64,000 bases of DNA, from contig NZ_JOEI01000014.1 of assembly GCF_000718095.1 (NCBI RefSeq), forward strand, positions 62,001-126,000, in the 5' to 3' direction. The position numbers and the translations under genes were made by a program. Shown here in pieces: positions 17,385 to 26,157 of this stretch. The first letter of the stretch is position 1. Each line of letters opens with the position of its first letter. This stretch comes from Streptomyces scopuliridis RB72 (GTDB lineage: Bacteria; Actinomycetota; Actinomycetes; Streptomycetales; Streptomycetaceae). Under the pieces are notes generated by a model. The model was given only the letters and a program-made list of their open reading frames with translations. It had not been told where the DNA came from and did no database searches.

Positions 17385-18806
17385 GTGAGTGACACCCCAT
17401 TCGGATTCGGCCTTCCGCCGGAGGAGCCGGAGGACGGCGACGGCAAGAAGAAGGACCCCGCCGGAGGTGGTCAGGGTGCCGGTGGCGGTCCCGTGAACCC
17501 CTTCGCGGGGTTCGGGCTGCCGGGCGGCGCGGGCGGTGCGGACAATCCGTTCGCCGCGATGTTCGGCTCGCTCAACCCCAACGACCTGGGCGCGGCCTTC
17601 CAGCAGCTCGGCCAGATGCTGAGCTATGAGGGCGGTCCCGTGAACTGGGACATGGCCAAGCAGATCGCCCGCCAGACGGTCGCCCAGGGCACACCCGACG
17701 GCACGAAGGACGCGAGCGTCGGGCCCTCCGAGCGCGCCGCGGTCGAGGAGGCCGTACGGCTCGCCGACATCTGGCTGGACGGCGTGACGTCCCTGCCCTC
17801 CGGGGCCAGTACGGCGGTGGCGTGGAGCCGCGCCGAGTGGGTCGAGGCGACGCTGCCCGCATGGCAGCAGCTTGTCGATCCGGTGGCGGAGCGGGTCGGT
17901 ACGGCCATGGGCGAGGTGCTGCCCGAGGAGATGCAGTCCGTGGCCGGTCCGCTGATCGGCATGATGCGCTCCATGGGCGGCGCCATGTTCGGCCAGCAGA
18001 TCGGACAGGCCGTGGGCGTGCTGGCGGGCGAGGTGGTCGGTTCGACCGACATCGGGCTCCCGCTCGGCCCGGCGAACAGGGCCGCGCTGCTCCCGCTGAA
18101 CATCGAGGCGTTCAGCAAGGACCTCGGAGTGCCCAAGGACGAGATCCGGCTGTATCTGGCGCTGCGCGAGGCCGCCCATCAGCGGCTCTTCGCCCATGTG
18201 CCCTGGCTGCGGTCGCATATGTTCGGCGCCGTCGAGGGCTATGCCCGGGGCATCAAGGTGGACACGACCAAGCTGGAGGACGTGGTCGGCCAGTTCGACC
18301 CGACGCATCCCGAGGAGCTTCAGGAAGCGCTCCAGCAGGGCATGTTCCAGCCCGAGGACACGCCCGAGCAGAAGGCCGCGCTGGCCCGCCTGGAGACGGC
18401 GCTCGCGCTGGTCGAGGGCTGGGTGGACGCGGTGGTGCACGAGGCCGCGAAGTCCCGGCTCACGGGCGCCGACGCCCTGCGCGAGACGCTGCGCAGGCGG
18501 CGCGCCTCCGGTGGTCCGGCGGAGCAGACCTTCGCCACCCTCATCGGTCTCCAGCTGCGCCCGCGCCGGCTGCGGGACGCCTCCCGGCTGTGGGCCTCGC
18601 TCACGGACGCGCGCGGCGTCGACGGCCGCGACCGGCTGTGGGAGCACCCGGACATGCTGCCGACGGCCTCCGACCTGGACGACCCGGACGGCTTCGTCCA
18701 CCACGAGCAGCTGGACTTCTCCGAGCTGGACAAGATGCTCGGCGAGGCGGCGGACGGCAAGCCGAACCTCCGTAAGGACGACGACAAGGGCGAGAGCGAC
18801 AAGTGA
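17385..18806 (+). CDS. Zincin-like metallopeptidase family protein (DUF2342)
   Basis: A 473-residue protein of the actinobacterial zinc-dependent metalloprotease family (zincin_2). The N-terminus is Gly/Pro-rich (PFGFGLPPEEPEDGD, then several GGAGG runs) and is followed by NPFAAMFGSLNPNDLGAAFQ. The putative metal-binding helix is ALREAAHQRLFAHVPW near residue 265, and a second conserved helix is WVDAVVHEAA near 348. The canonical HExxH is not strictly kept, so peptidase activity is unproven. Start GTG 17385 has GAGGAA six bases upstream. The last four bases overlap the Nudix gene (GTGA), indicating translational coupling. Confidence 0.82.
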   Translation: MSDTPFGFGLPPEEPEDGDGKKKDPAGGGQGAGGGPVNPFAGFGLPGGAGGADNPFAAMFGSLNPNDLGAAFQQLGQMLSYEGGPVNWDMAKQIARQTVAQGTPDGTKDASVGPSERAAVEEAVRLADIWLDGVTSLPSGASTAVAWSRAEWVEATLPAWQQLVDPVAERVGTAMGEVLPEEMQSVAGPLIGMMRSMGGAMFGQQIGQAVGVLAGEVVGSTDIGLPLGPANRAALLPLNIEAFSKDLGVPKDEIRLYLALREAAHQRLFAHVPWLRSHMFGAVEGYARGIKVDTTKLEDVVGQFDPTHPEELQEALQQGMFQPEDTPEQKAALARLETALALVEGWVDAVVHEAAKSRLTGADALRETLRRRRASGGPAEQTFATLIGLQLRPRRLRDASRLWASLTDARGVDGRDRLWEHPDMLPTASDLDDPDGFVHHEQLDFSELDKMLGEAADGKPNLRKDDDKGESDK

Positions 18807-19330
18807 GCCTGCACGACGACGCGGTCCTCGTACTGAAGAGCTACGAGGACCAGCAGGAGCTGCGCGGGCTCTATCTGGACCACCTTGCCGCTCATCCCGA
18901 CGCGATGTGGAAGTCCTGCGGGGCCGGGCATCTGACGGCCAGCGCGCTGGTGATCGATCCGGAGCGCGGCCGGGTCCTGCTGACCCTGCACAAGAAGCTC
19001 GGCATGTGGCTCCAGATGGGCGGCCACTGCGAGCCCGGTGACACCTCGCTGGAGCGGGCAGCGCTGCGGGAGGCCACGGAGGAGTCCGGGATCGAGGGGC
19101 TGACGCTGCTGGCGGGCGGTCCCGTACAGCTGGACCGGCACGCGATCCCGGCACCGTGCCACTGGCATCTCGATGTCCAGTACGCGGCGCTGGCGCCGTC
19201 CGGGGCGGTCGAGGCGATCAGCGAGGAGTCACTGGATCTGCGCTGGTTCTCCTACGACGAGGCCGCGGAGGTGGGCGACGGCTCGGTCGTACGGCTGGTG
19301 GAGCGCAGCCGCGCGGCTCTGCGCGGCTGA
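18803..19330 (+). CDS. Nudix hydrolase
   Basis: A 175-residue protein with an intact Nudix box: GGHCEPGDTSLERAALREATEESGI in two blocks around residues 75-99 (GX5EX7REXXEEXG). The catalytic Glu residues are all present. It hydrolyses a nucleoside diphosphate linked to some group X; the substrate cannot be told. It begins with GTG overlapping the upstream zincin stop by 4 bp, so the two are made together. Confidence 0.9.
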   Translation: MSLHDDAVLVLKSYEDQQELRGLYLDHLAAHPDAMWKSCGAGHLTASALVIDPERGRVLLTLHKKLGMWLQMGGHCEPGDTSLERAALREATEESGIEGLTLLAGGPVQLDRHAIPAPCHWHLDVQYAALAPSGAVEAISEESLDLRWFSYDEAAEVGDGSVVRLVERSRAALRG

Positions 19331-19344
19331 GCACGACGGCTGAG

Positions 19345-19373
19345 AAGGGGCGGCCCATGAAGGCCGCCCCCTT
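19345..19373. terminator. Hairpin between convergent Nudix and AIM24 genes
   Basis: AAGGGGCGGCC (19345-19355) pairs with GGCCGCCCCCTT (19362-19373) with a single bulged base and a short loop. Confidence 0.6.
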
Positions 19374-19404
19374 CCGCCGGTCCGGAGTCACCCGCGTCAA
19401 CGGG

Positions 19405-20163
19405 TCAACGGCTCCAGACGTTGTTCTGGTTCTGGCCGTGGGCGCCCTGCTGGCCGATCCCGTACTGAGCCCCGAGGCCCTGCCCGATCACCGTGTGCTG
19501 CGGCGGCATGACCTCGCTGGGCTGGACCAGCGCGTAGCCCTGGCCGAGGAAGCTCAGCTCCCAGCCCTCGCCGGTGTTGCCGCGCCGCCGCATCACCCCC
19601 GAGGAGTGCGTCTGCGCCTGCATCTGCACCCGCAGGCCGGAGGACCACGCGACGACCGCGTCGGCGTCGGCGTTGACGTACTTCTCCGGCGTGACCCGCA
19701 TCATCAGCGGTTGGCCCGAGGTCATCAGCGCGACCTTGCCCCGGCCGGAGATGTTCAGCTGGTACTTGCCCGAGCCGGAGATCCCGTACTGGCTGTCCAC
19801 CGCGATGACTTCGGTGTGCAGCGTGGAGTCGAGCGCCAGCACATAGGCGCTGTCCACCGTCATCCCCTCTTGGTCGACGTCCACCACATGGATGTACTGG
19901 GCGAGATTGGCCAGATAGACCGTGCCCTGCCCGGAGCAGCGCATCAGCTCCAGCCCCTCACCGGTGCGGGCGCGGGACTGGCGCTGGCTCTGCGACTGGT
20001 ACTCCCCGTCGAAGTCGATCAGTCCCTGGTAGGCGACCATCGCGCCCTTGCGGGCGAGGACATCGTCCTGGCCGGTGAGCGCGACCCGCAGCAGTTGCGG
20101 GTTCTGTACCGCGTAGCGGTCCTGGGACTGCTGCTCGGTGTAGGCGAAAAGCGGACTCTGCAT
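19405..20163 (-). CDS. AIM24 family protein (third of three)
   Basis: A 252-residue AIM24-like beta-rich protein: LTGQDDVLARKGAMVAYQG near residue 30-48, GEGLELMRCSGQGTVYLA near 70-87, and GKGKYQLNISGRGKVAL-type blocks later. The C-terminus is Gln/Gly-rich. AIM24 domains form trimeric tryptophan-RNA-binding-attenuator-like beta folds; their bacterial role is unsettled. Start ATG 20163, 16 bp after the preceding AIM24 gene, in one operon with it and the TerD fusion. Confidence 0.85.
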   Translation of the reverse strand: MQSPLFAYTEQQSQDRYAVQNPQLLRVALTGQDDVLARKGAMVAYQGLIDFDGEYQSQSQRQSRARTGEGLELMRCSGQGTVYLANLAQYIHVVDVDQEGMTVDSAYVLALDSTLHTEVIAVDSQYGISGSGKYQLNISGRGKVALMTSGQPLMMRVTPEKYVNADADAVVAWSSGLRVQMQAQTHSSGVMRRRGNTGEGWELSFLGQGYALVQPSEVMPPQHTVIGQGLGAQYGIGQQGAHGQNQNNVWSR

Positions 20164-20179
20164 GGTGTGTTCTCCCCCC

Positions 20180-20860
20180 TCAGCCCTGGACCCGGAGGCG
20201 GTCGGTGCTGTCCTCGCTGGGCTGTACGACCACGATTCCCGAGCCGGAGAAGGCCATCTGGTAGGCCTCCCCGCTGCCGCGCCCGATCAGCGCGGACGCC
20301 TTGAAGCTGCGCTTGCCCTTCACCTTCAGGGCCGGCGACCAGGCGACGAGGGCGTCCGGGTCCACATAGGTCTCGTCCTCGCCCCGGCCGCAGTCGACGA
20401 CGATCGGGGTGCCGCGCGAGGTCAGGGCGACCCAGCCGGTCCCGGAGATCTGTACGTTCCACAACCCCTGGCCGGCGAACTTGGCCAGCCCCTTCACGCG
20501 CTCGACGCCCCACTGGAGGTGCGCGTCGAAGGCGAGCAGGTTGGTGCCGTTGACCGAGAGCGCGTCGTTGTTGAGGTTGATGACGACGACATCCGCGCCG
20601 TAGTCGGCGAGATAGAGCAGACCGTCGCCCGCGCACTTCATCAGGGGCGTGCCCTCGCCGGTCACCCACTGGGAGGCGATCTGGCGGATGGCGGGCGGGT
20701 TGGGCTCGTACTGGATGAAGCCCTCGTAGGCGACCATCGAGCCGGTGCGTGCGAAGAGGTCCTGGCCCGAGGCCATCGCGACCTTGAGCATCGCGCGGCC
20801 GTGGTTCTCCATCCGGGCCGCGGCGGGGGTGGGGGCGTAGCCCGCGAGCTGCTGGTTCAT
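20180..20860 (-). CDS. AIM24 family protein (second of three)
   Basis: A 226-residue protein with the same fold signature: ARTGSMVAYEGFIQYEP (~residue 36-52), GEGTPLMKCAGDGLLYLADYG (~67-87 in two parts), LWNVQISGTGWVAL, and a C-terminal GSGIVVVQPSE. It starts 13 bp after the stop of the TerD-AIM24 gene. Three related but clearly diverged AIM24 modules next to each other suggest a hetero-oligomer or an old duplication. Confidence 0.85.
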   Translation of the reverse strand: MNQQLAGYAPTPAAARMENHGRAMLKVAMASGQDLFARTGSMVAYEGFIQYEPNPPAIRQIASQWVTGEGTPLMKCAGDGLLYLADYGADVVVINLNNDALSVNGTNLLAFDAHLQWGVERVKGLAKFAGQGLWNVQISGTGWVALTSRGTPIVVDCGRGEDETYVDPDALVAWSPALKVKGKRSFKASALIGRGSGEAYQMAFSGSGIVVVQPSEDSTDRLRVQG

Positions 20861-20873
20861 TGTCCGGGCTCCC

Positions 20874-22463
20874 TCAGACCTCGTACGGCTGGACGACGAT
20901 GAAGTTGCCGGGGGCTCCCCGGAACTGGAGGTTCACGGTCTCCCCGCTGTGGCCGGGGTACGCGTTGCGGCGCAGCCTGACCTGGCTGGAGATGATCACC
21001 TGGGACGCGGCCGACCAGGCGACGACGGCATTGCAGTCGGCGAAGGTCGTGGGCGTGACGGGCAGGACGACCGGGGTGCCATGGGTCTTCACGACCACGG
21101 TGCCCGTGCCCTGGAACAGCATGGTGAACAGCGCGCCACCGGGGATCCCGTGGCCCTCGATACGGCGCACCTCGTACTGGAGGCTCTCGTCGAAGGCGAG
21201 CACGTTCTCGGCGGAGACACAGATGCCGTCGCCCTGGAGCTCGACGGGGTGCAGATGCGCGCCCTCTTCGGCGAGGAAGACCTGCCCCTTGCCGGTGCAG
21301 CGCATCAGCTGCATCTCCTGGCCGGTGGCGTTGCCGACGATACGGCCGGCGAAACCGGCGCCCTTGTAGCCGAAGTCGACCTTGCCCTGGTACATCACCA
21401 TGCTGCCCTGGCGGGCGAGGACCGGACTGCCGCCCTCGCCGAGGTCGACGCGCATCAGCTGGCCGTTCTGCGGGGTCCAGCGCTGGCCCGTGGGCAGTTC
21501 CTTGTACGGCTGAAGGGCCGCCTGGAGACCGGCGCCACCGGGCGGCACGCCCTGCGGGACACCTTGAGGGACGCCCTGGGGCGGACCCGGCGGCTGCTGA
21601 CCGTACGGCGCCGGGGCGGGCTGCCCGTACGGCGCCGGGGCCGGCTGTCCGAACGGCGCGGCGGCGGGCCGGCCGTAGGGGGCGGGGGCAGGCTGTCCGA
21701 ACGGGGCGGGCGCGGGCGCCGGCGGAGGGACCGTGCCGCCCGGCGGGGGCATCGGCGCCACGATGGTCGGCGCCGTATGCACGGGCTGCGGCGCCGGGGC
21801 GGGCACCGGAGCGGGGGGTCCGGCCGGACCCCCGAAGGAGGGAGGCGGGGTGCTCTGCGCGGGCGGGGCGAAAGCTGGTGGGGCGAAGGCGGGCGGCGCG
21901 CCACCGGCCACCGGCTCCGGCGCGGCCGGCTCCTCCTCGGCGACCTCACCGCCGAAGTTCCTCAGCAGCGCGTCGAGACCGCCGTCGAAGCCCTGGCCGA
22001 CGGCGGCGAACCGCCAGACGTCCTTGAGATAGAAGTCACCGAGCATCACGGCACGCTCGGTGGTGAACTCCGAGCCAGTGAAGGCGTATCGGACGACTTC
22101 CTCGCCACCCGCGACGATACGGATGTATCCGGGGCCGACCTGGGACATCTGTCCGGCGCCGTCAAGGGTGGCGGTGAACGAGAGCCTGTGGATATTCGCC
22201 GGAATACGGTCCAGGGTGACCCGGAACGACTCGGTGTCGCCGGCCTGCGCGCCCAGCAACTGAAGGGATTCTTCCGGGGACTTCGGCTGATTGAAAAAGA
22301 TGAAGTAACGGTCGTCAGAAAGCTGCTCGTTGGCGTCGAGGCCGAAACAGCTGATGTCGAAGCTCAGCCCGGGGCCGGTGATCTGCACACCTACGTACAG
22401 ATCCGTCCCCGCGGTGAGATCACTGATCTTGGCCTTGTGGCCGCGCTGGAATTCCCTGGCCAT
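20874..22463 (-). CDS. TerD domain fused to AIM24 domain
   Basis: A 529-residue two-domain protein. Residues ~1-185 are a TerD domain: LYVGVQITGPGLSFDISCFGLDANEQLSDDR, split here into blocks, with the acidic calcium-binding type positions, and TTERAVMLGDFYLKD. A linker of ~140 residues follows that is extremely Pro/Ala/Gly-rich with PAPYGQPAPAPYGQ repeats. The AIM24 domain (~335-529) includes LARQGSMVMYQGKVDFGYKG and VEGHGIPGG-like glycine blocks. TerD proteins belong to tellurite and stress-associated chemical-response systems. Start ATG 22463 (MAREFQRGHKAKISDL) is the standard TerD N-terminus. It heads an operon with two more AIM24 genes. Confidence 0.9.
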   Translation of the reverse strand: MAREFQRGHKAKISDLTAGTDLYVGVQITGPGLSFDISCFGLDANEQLSDDRYFIFFNQPKSPEESLQLLGAQAGDTESFRVTLDRIPANIHRLSFTATLDGAGQMSQVGPGYIRIVAGGEEVVRYAFTGSEFTTERAVMLGDFYLKDVWRFAAVGQGFDGGLDALLRNFGGEVAEEEPAAPEPVAGGAPPAFAPPAFAPPAQSTPPPSFGGPAGPPAPVPAPAPQPVHTAPTIVAPMPPPGGTVPPPAPAPAPFGQPAPAPYGRPAAAPFGQPAPAPYGQPAPAPYGQQPPGPPQGVPQGVPQGVPPGGAGLQAALQPYKELPTGQRWTPQNGQLMRVDLGEGGSPVLARQGSMVMYQGKVDFGYKGAGFAGRIVGNATGQEMQLMRCTGKGQVFLAEEGAHLHPVELQGDGICVSAENVLAFDESLQYEVRRIEGHGIPGGALFTMLFQGTGTVVVKTHGTPVVLPVTPTTFADCNAVVAWSAASQVIISSQVRLRRNAYPGHSGETVNLQFRGAPGNFIVVQPYEV

Positions 22464-22597
22464 GCGTAACGACCGTCCCCCATCCGGAAGGTGATTGCGT
22501 CGCGTCAGGCTAACGGCTGAGGCTGACAATCAGCCAAGTCGGTACACACTCGGGACAGGATCGCCGAAGGGGAGAGAAGTCTCGACGCCGGCGGCCG

Positions 22598-23152
22598 TCA
22601 TTCGCCGCGTGCGACCGGCAGATACGGCAACCGCGCGGCCGCGACCACGCCTTCGAGATAGCCGCGGGCCCGCTCGGTGCGGGGATAGGCCTCCAGCAGA
22701 CGCCAGAAACGCGGGCCGTGTCCCGGCACGAGCAGATGGGCCAACTCGTGGACGAGTACGTAGTCGACGACGTACTCCGGCATGCCCTGCAGCCGGTGCG
22801 ACAGCCGGATGCTGCCCTCGGCGGGGGTGCAGGAGCCCCAGCGGGTGTTCTGGTTGGTGACCCATCTGACCGACGCGGGCCGGGCCCTGCCGCCGAAGTA
22901 CTGGTCCGACAGCCGCTCGGCCCGCTCCGTCAGCTCGCTGTCGCCGAGGACGCGCTTGCTCTCCTGCGCGGCGAGTTTGTCGAGCATCACCGTCACCCAG
23001 CGCCGCTCCTCCGCCTCCGACATCCGGGCGGGGATGAGCACGATGGTCCGGTCGCCCTCACGGTAGGCCGAGACCGTTCTGCTGCGGCGGGTGCTCCTGC
23101 GGACCTCGACAGCGCTGGTCCCCGCGAGGCGAGGGGAAGGATCGGCGGACAC
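22598..23152 (-). CDS. YgjP-like metallopeptidase (DUF45)
   Basis: A 184-residue protein with the zinc peptidase motif HELAHLLVPGHGPRFW (residues ~138-153, HExxH plus downstream His) and the upstream WGSCTPAEGSIRLSHRL block (~103-120) that marks the YgjP/DUF45 family. Cytoplasmic, with no signal peptide. Substrate unknown. GTG start at 23152. It is divergent from the E1-like gene across a 261-bp spacer containing direct repeats. Confidence 0.88.
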   Translation of the reverse strand: MSADPSPRLAGTSAVEVRRSTRRSRTVSAYREGDRTIVLIPARMSEAEERRWVTVMLDKLAAQESKRVLGDSELTERAERLSDQYFGGRARPASVRWVTNQNTRWGSCTPAEGSIRLSHRLQGMPEYVVDYVLVHELAHLLVPGHGPRFWRLLEAYPRTERARGYLEGVVAAARLPYLPVARGE

Positions 23153-23256
23153 GCCACGACGTTACCCGCTGGGTGTGGAGGAAGTCCCGCCTCCGCGAGG
23201 GTTCTCCCTTGATCCACTTCCTGTGCTGCGGGATTTGAACGACTAATGCCGGCAGC

Positions 23257-23265
23257 TGTGGATAA
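23257..23265. other. Isolated DnaA-box-like nonamer
   Basis: TGTGGATAA, the complement of the classic TTATCCACA. It is a single copy between two divergent genes and is not part of a cluster, so it is no evidence for an origin. Confidence 0.25.
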
Positions 23266-23325
23266 CTTTCCGCACCGCCGACCGGCGTCTTGCATTCTGA
23301 GAACACGAATCCGGGGGCCCGGAAC

Positions 23326-23367
23326 ATTCCGGAGTGATCGTTCCGGGGTGATCGTTCCGGGGTGATC
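23326..23367. repeat. Three 14-bp direct repeats upstream of the E1-like gene
   Basis: ATTCCGGAGTGATC (23326-23339) followed by two identical copies of GTTCCGGGGTGATC (23340-23353, 23354-23367). They end 46 bp before the ATG of the E1-like gene. Tandem spacing of 14 bp is not a multiple of the helix turn, but the array may still be a regulator target. Confidence 0.85.
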
Positions 23368-23413
23368 GCAGAGCACGAGAGAAGACCGAGAGCAGACAAA
23401 CGGGGAGGCCGAT

Positions 23414-24562
23414 ATGCATCCGACGGTGAAGCCCGCGCTGCGCCGAGCGTGGCGGGAGCGGCAGACCGTGCAGTTCGGGATCACGCCCGCGCACGCGGTG
23501 CTGGTGGGTCCGGTCGATACGGCCACGGGCAGCTTCATGGAGCTGCTGGACGGGACGCGCGGGCTGCCGCTGCTGCGGGAGGAGGCCCGCTCGATGGGGC
23601 TGCCGGACGGCCTGGCCGACTCGCTGGTGAAGCGGCTGACCAGGGCGGGGCTGATCGACGATCAGGACGCGGGCGGCGGCGCGGCCGACGCGCTGCGCAA
23701 GCGGAGGGCAGTGCTCGACCGGTTGCGGCCCGATCTCGCGTCGCTCTCCGTCGTCCATCCGGAGCCGGGGGCGGGGGCGCGCCGGCTGGCGGCGCGGCGC
23801 AGGATGCGGGTCCAGATCCGGGGCGCAGGACGGGTGGGGGCGGCCGTCGCGGCGGTGCTCTCGGCCTCCGGGGTCGGGCGGGTCGATGTGCTGGACAGCG
23901 GGTGCGCCCAGGTGTGGGATGTGTCACCCGGCGGCCTGCCCCCGCGGTCCGTGGGTGAGCGCCGGGACACCGCGGCCCGGCAGTTGGTACGGAAGTCCGC
24001 GCCCGGACGCGCGCCGCGGGCGGCGGAGTTCGCGGAGTCGGCCGGCGAGGGCGAGCCGGGTCTCTCGCTGGTGATCGTCGCTCCGCGGGACGGACTCGCG
24101 GCCTACGCCCCCGATCCGGCGCCGGCCGAGCCCTGGATCTCCACCGGAACTCCCCATCTCTATACGGGAGTGATCGAGGCCACGGGTGTGGTCGGACCGC
24201 TGGTGCTGCCGGGCGGCACGGCCTGCGCGGGCTGTATCGCCGGGGAGCGCGCGGACCGCGATCCGGGGTGGCCGAGGATGCTGGCGCAGTGGCGCTCGGG
24301 TCGCGGCGCCGGCGCGGTACCGGCCTGTGATCTGGGGCTGGCCACGGCGGTGGCGGGACTGGCGGCGGCCCATGCCCTGTCGTTCCTGGACGGGGAGCTC
24401 CCGGCCAGTACGGGTGCGCGGTGGGAGGCATCACTGCCGCTGCTCGACTGGCGGTCGGAGCGGCTCGCACCGCATCCGGAATGCCCCTGTGGGGCGGCGG
24501 GCCAAAGAGAGGGGGAGCGCATGGCCGCGGCGGGGGCGTCGCACGACACAATGGCGGGGTAA
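23414..24562 (+). CDS. ThiF/E1-like protein with RRE-like N-terminus
   Basis: A 382-residue protein. Residues ~1-85 (VKPALRRAWRERQTVQFG... FMELLDGTRG... LVKRLTRAGLIDD) look like the winged-helix leader-recognition domain seen in E1-like RiPP proteins. Next comes a Rossmann segment RVQIRGAGRVGAAVAAVLSA (~residue 127) with a GxGxxG loop. Two Cys pairs, CAGC near residue 275 and CPCG near 362, could bind zinc. The Asp/Arg/Gln residues that bind ATP in MoeB-type enzymes are not evident, so it may bind rather than adenylate its partner. No RiPP precursor or cyclodehydratase gene is adjacent. SD-poor ATG at 23414; the repeats above lie just upstream. Confidence 0.75.
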   Translation: MHPTVKPALRRAWRERQTVQFGITPAHAVLVGPVDTATGSFMELLDGTRGLPLLREEARSMGLPDGLADSLVKRLTRAGLIDDQDAGGGAADALRKRRAVLDRLRPDLASLSVVHPEPGAGARRLAARRRMRVQIRGAGRVGAAVAAVLSASGVGRVDVLDSGCAQVWDVSPGGLPPRSVGERRDTAARQLVRKSAPGRAPRAAEFAESAGEGEPGLSLVIVAPRDGLAAYAPDPAPAEPWISTGTPHLYTGVIEATGVVGPLVLPGGTACAGCIAGERADRDPGWPRMLAQWRSGRGAGAVPACDLGLATAVAGLAAAHALSFLDGELPASTGARWEASLPLLDWRSERLAPHPECPCGAAGQREGERMAAAGASHDTMAG

Positions 24563-24604
24563 TCGCCGTACGCGGCATGGCTGTCTGGGATTAGGAGGGG
24601 CTCA

Positions 24605-26026
24605 ATGTCTGATCTTCCCCGGAAGGCGGTCACCCGTACCGCGAAGCTGGCCACGCTGCCGCTGGGCTTCGCAGGCCGGGCCACATGGGGGCTCGGCAAG
24701 CGGATCGGCGGGAAGCCCGCGGAGATCGTCGCGCGGGAGTTGCAACAGCGCACGGCCGACCAGCTCTTCAAGGTGCTCGGGGAGCTGAAGGGCGGAGCGA
24801 TGAAGTTCGGGCAGGCGCTGTCCGTCTTCGAGTCCGCGCTGCCGGAGGAGATCGCGGGGCCCTACCGGGCGGCGCTCACCAAGCTCCAGGAAGCGGCGCC
24901 GCCCATGCCGACCCGTACGGTGCACGCGGTGCTGGCGGAGCGGCTCGGCGAGGAATGGCGGGAGCTGTTCCTGGAGTTCGAGGACAAGCCGTCGGCCGCC
25001 GCGTCGATCGGCCAGGTGCACCGGGCGGTGTGGCACGACGGACGCGAGGTCGCGGTCAAGGTGCAGTATCCGGGGGCGGGCGAGGCACTACTGTCGGATC
25101 TGACCCAATTGAGCCGGTTTGCCCGGCTGCTGGGGCCGCTCATTCCGGGGTTGGACATCAAGCCGCTGATCAACGAGTTGCGCGACCGGGTGTCCGAGGA
25201 ACTGGACTACGCCCTGGAGGCCGAGGCGCAGCGGGAGCACGCGGCGGAGTTCGCGGACGATCCGGATGTGGTGGTGCCCGATGTGGTGCACCAGGGCGAT
25301 CAGGTGCTGGTCACGGAGTGGATCGACGGGACACCGCTGGCGGAGGTGATCTCCGACGGCACGCCCGAGGAGCGCGACCGGGCGGGGCAGTTGCTGGCGC
25401 GGTTCCTCTTCTCGGGCCCGGCGCGTACGGGCCTGCTGCACGCGGATCCGCATCCCGGGAACTTCCGGCTGCTGCCCGCCGCGGACGCCGAAGAGGACGG
25501 CTCGTCCGGTGAACTGCGGCTCGGAGTCCTGGACTTCGGCACGGTGGACCGGCTGCCCGGCGGGCTGCCCGACACGATCGGTGAGGCGCTGTGGATGGCG
25601 CTGGAGGGCGACGCCCAGGCGGTGTACGGCCTGCTGCGGGACGAGGGGTTCGTCAAGGAGTCCATCGATCTCGACCCGGACGCGGTGCTTGAGTATCTGC
25701 TGCCGATCATCGAGCCCGCGGTGGTGGAGGAGTTCGCCTTCACCCGAAGCTGGATGCGCGCGCAGGCAGCGCGGATCGCCGACCCGCGGTCTCCCGCCAA
25801 CCAGTTGGGCAAGCAGCTGAATCTGCCCCCGTCGTATCTGCTGATCCACCGGGTGACGCTGAGCACCATCGGAGTGCTCTGTCAGCTGAGCGCGACGGTA
25901 CGGCTCCGGGACGAGCTGGAGGCATGGCTGCCCGGGTTCCTGCCGGAGCCGGGCGACGAGGAAGAGATCCTGTCACCACCGGTCGGAGTCGAGTCTGCCC
26001 TCGATGGCTCTGATGTGGGCGCGTGA
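24605..26026 (+). CDS. ABC1/UbiB-family atypical kinase
   Basis: A 473-residue protein with the UbiB/ADCK fold. The N-terminal KxGQ-type motif is AMKFGQALS (near residue 65), the Ala-rich loop is AASIGQVHRA (near 137), VAVKVQYPG carries the ATP-binding Lys (near 151), HADPHPGNF is the catalytic loop (near 280), and LGVLDFGTVDRL is the metal-binding DFG (near 310). No transmembrane helix is seen, unlike proteobacterial UbiB. Members support isoprenoid-quinone synthesis or lipid homeostasis; the actinomycete role is not fixed. Start ATG 24605 has AGGAGGGG eight bases upstream. It lies 42 bp after the E1-like gene in the same direction. Confidence 0.9.
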   Translation: MSDLPRKAVTRTAKLATLPLGFAGRATWGLGKRIGGKPAEIVARELQQRTADQLFKVLGELKGGAMKFGQALSVFESALPEEIAGPYRAALTKLQEAAPPMPTRTVHAVLAERLGEEWRELFLEFEDKPSAAASIGQVHRAVWHDGREVAVKVQYPGAGEALLSDLTQLSRFARLLGPLIPGLDIKPLINELRDRVSEELDYALEAEAQREHAAEFADDPDVVVPDVVHQGDQVLVTEWIDGTPLAEVISDGTPEERDRAGQLLARFLFSGPARTGLLHADPHPGNFRLLPAADAEEDGSSGELRLGVLDFGTVDRLPGGLPDTIGEALWMALEGDAQAVYGLLRDEGFVKESIDLDPDAVLEYLLPIIEPAVVEEFAFTRSWMRAQAARIADPRSPANQLGKQLNLPPSYLLIHRVTLSTIGVLCQLSATVRLRDELEAWLPGFLPEPGDEEEILSPPVGVESALDGSDVGA

Positions 26027-26089
26027 GCACGGAGCGCCGGTAGCCTCACCTGGCTCCGGGTGGGAAGGACAACGGGAAAGACAACGCAC

Positions 26090-26123
26090 CGCGGGGGCCG
26101 GTCCGTCGGGACCGGTCCCCGCG
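26090..26123. terminator. Bidirectional terminator after the UbiB-like gene and the wblC operon
   Basis: 15-bp arms (26090-26104 and 26109-26123) with a single G-T position, 4-base loop, between convergent transcription units. Confidence 0.75.
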
Positions 26124-26157
26124 CAGTGACAGCGACTGGCGCTGGCTGAGGTGTCGA

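Noticed and set aside
15963..19154. Very long minus-strand open frame covering 3.2 kb
   Set aside because: Only the part up to 17075 encodes a recognisable protein. The rest is the shadow of the zincin and Nudix genes on the plus strand, a usual effect of high GC.
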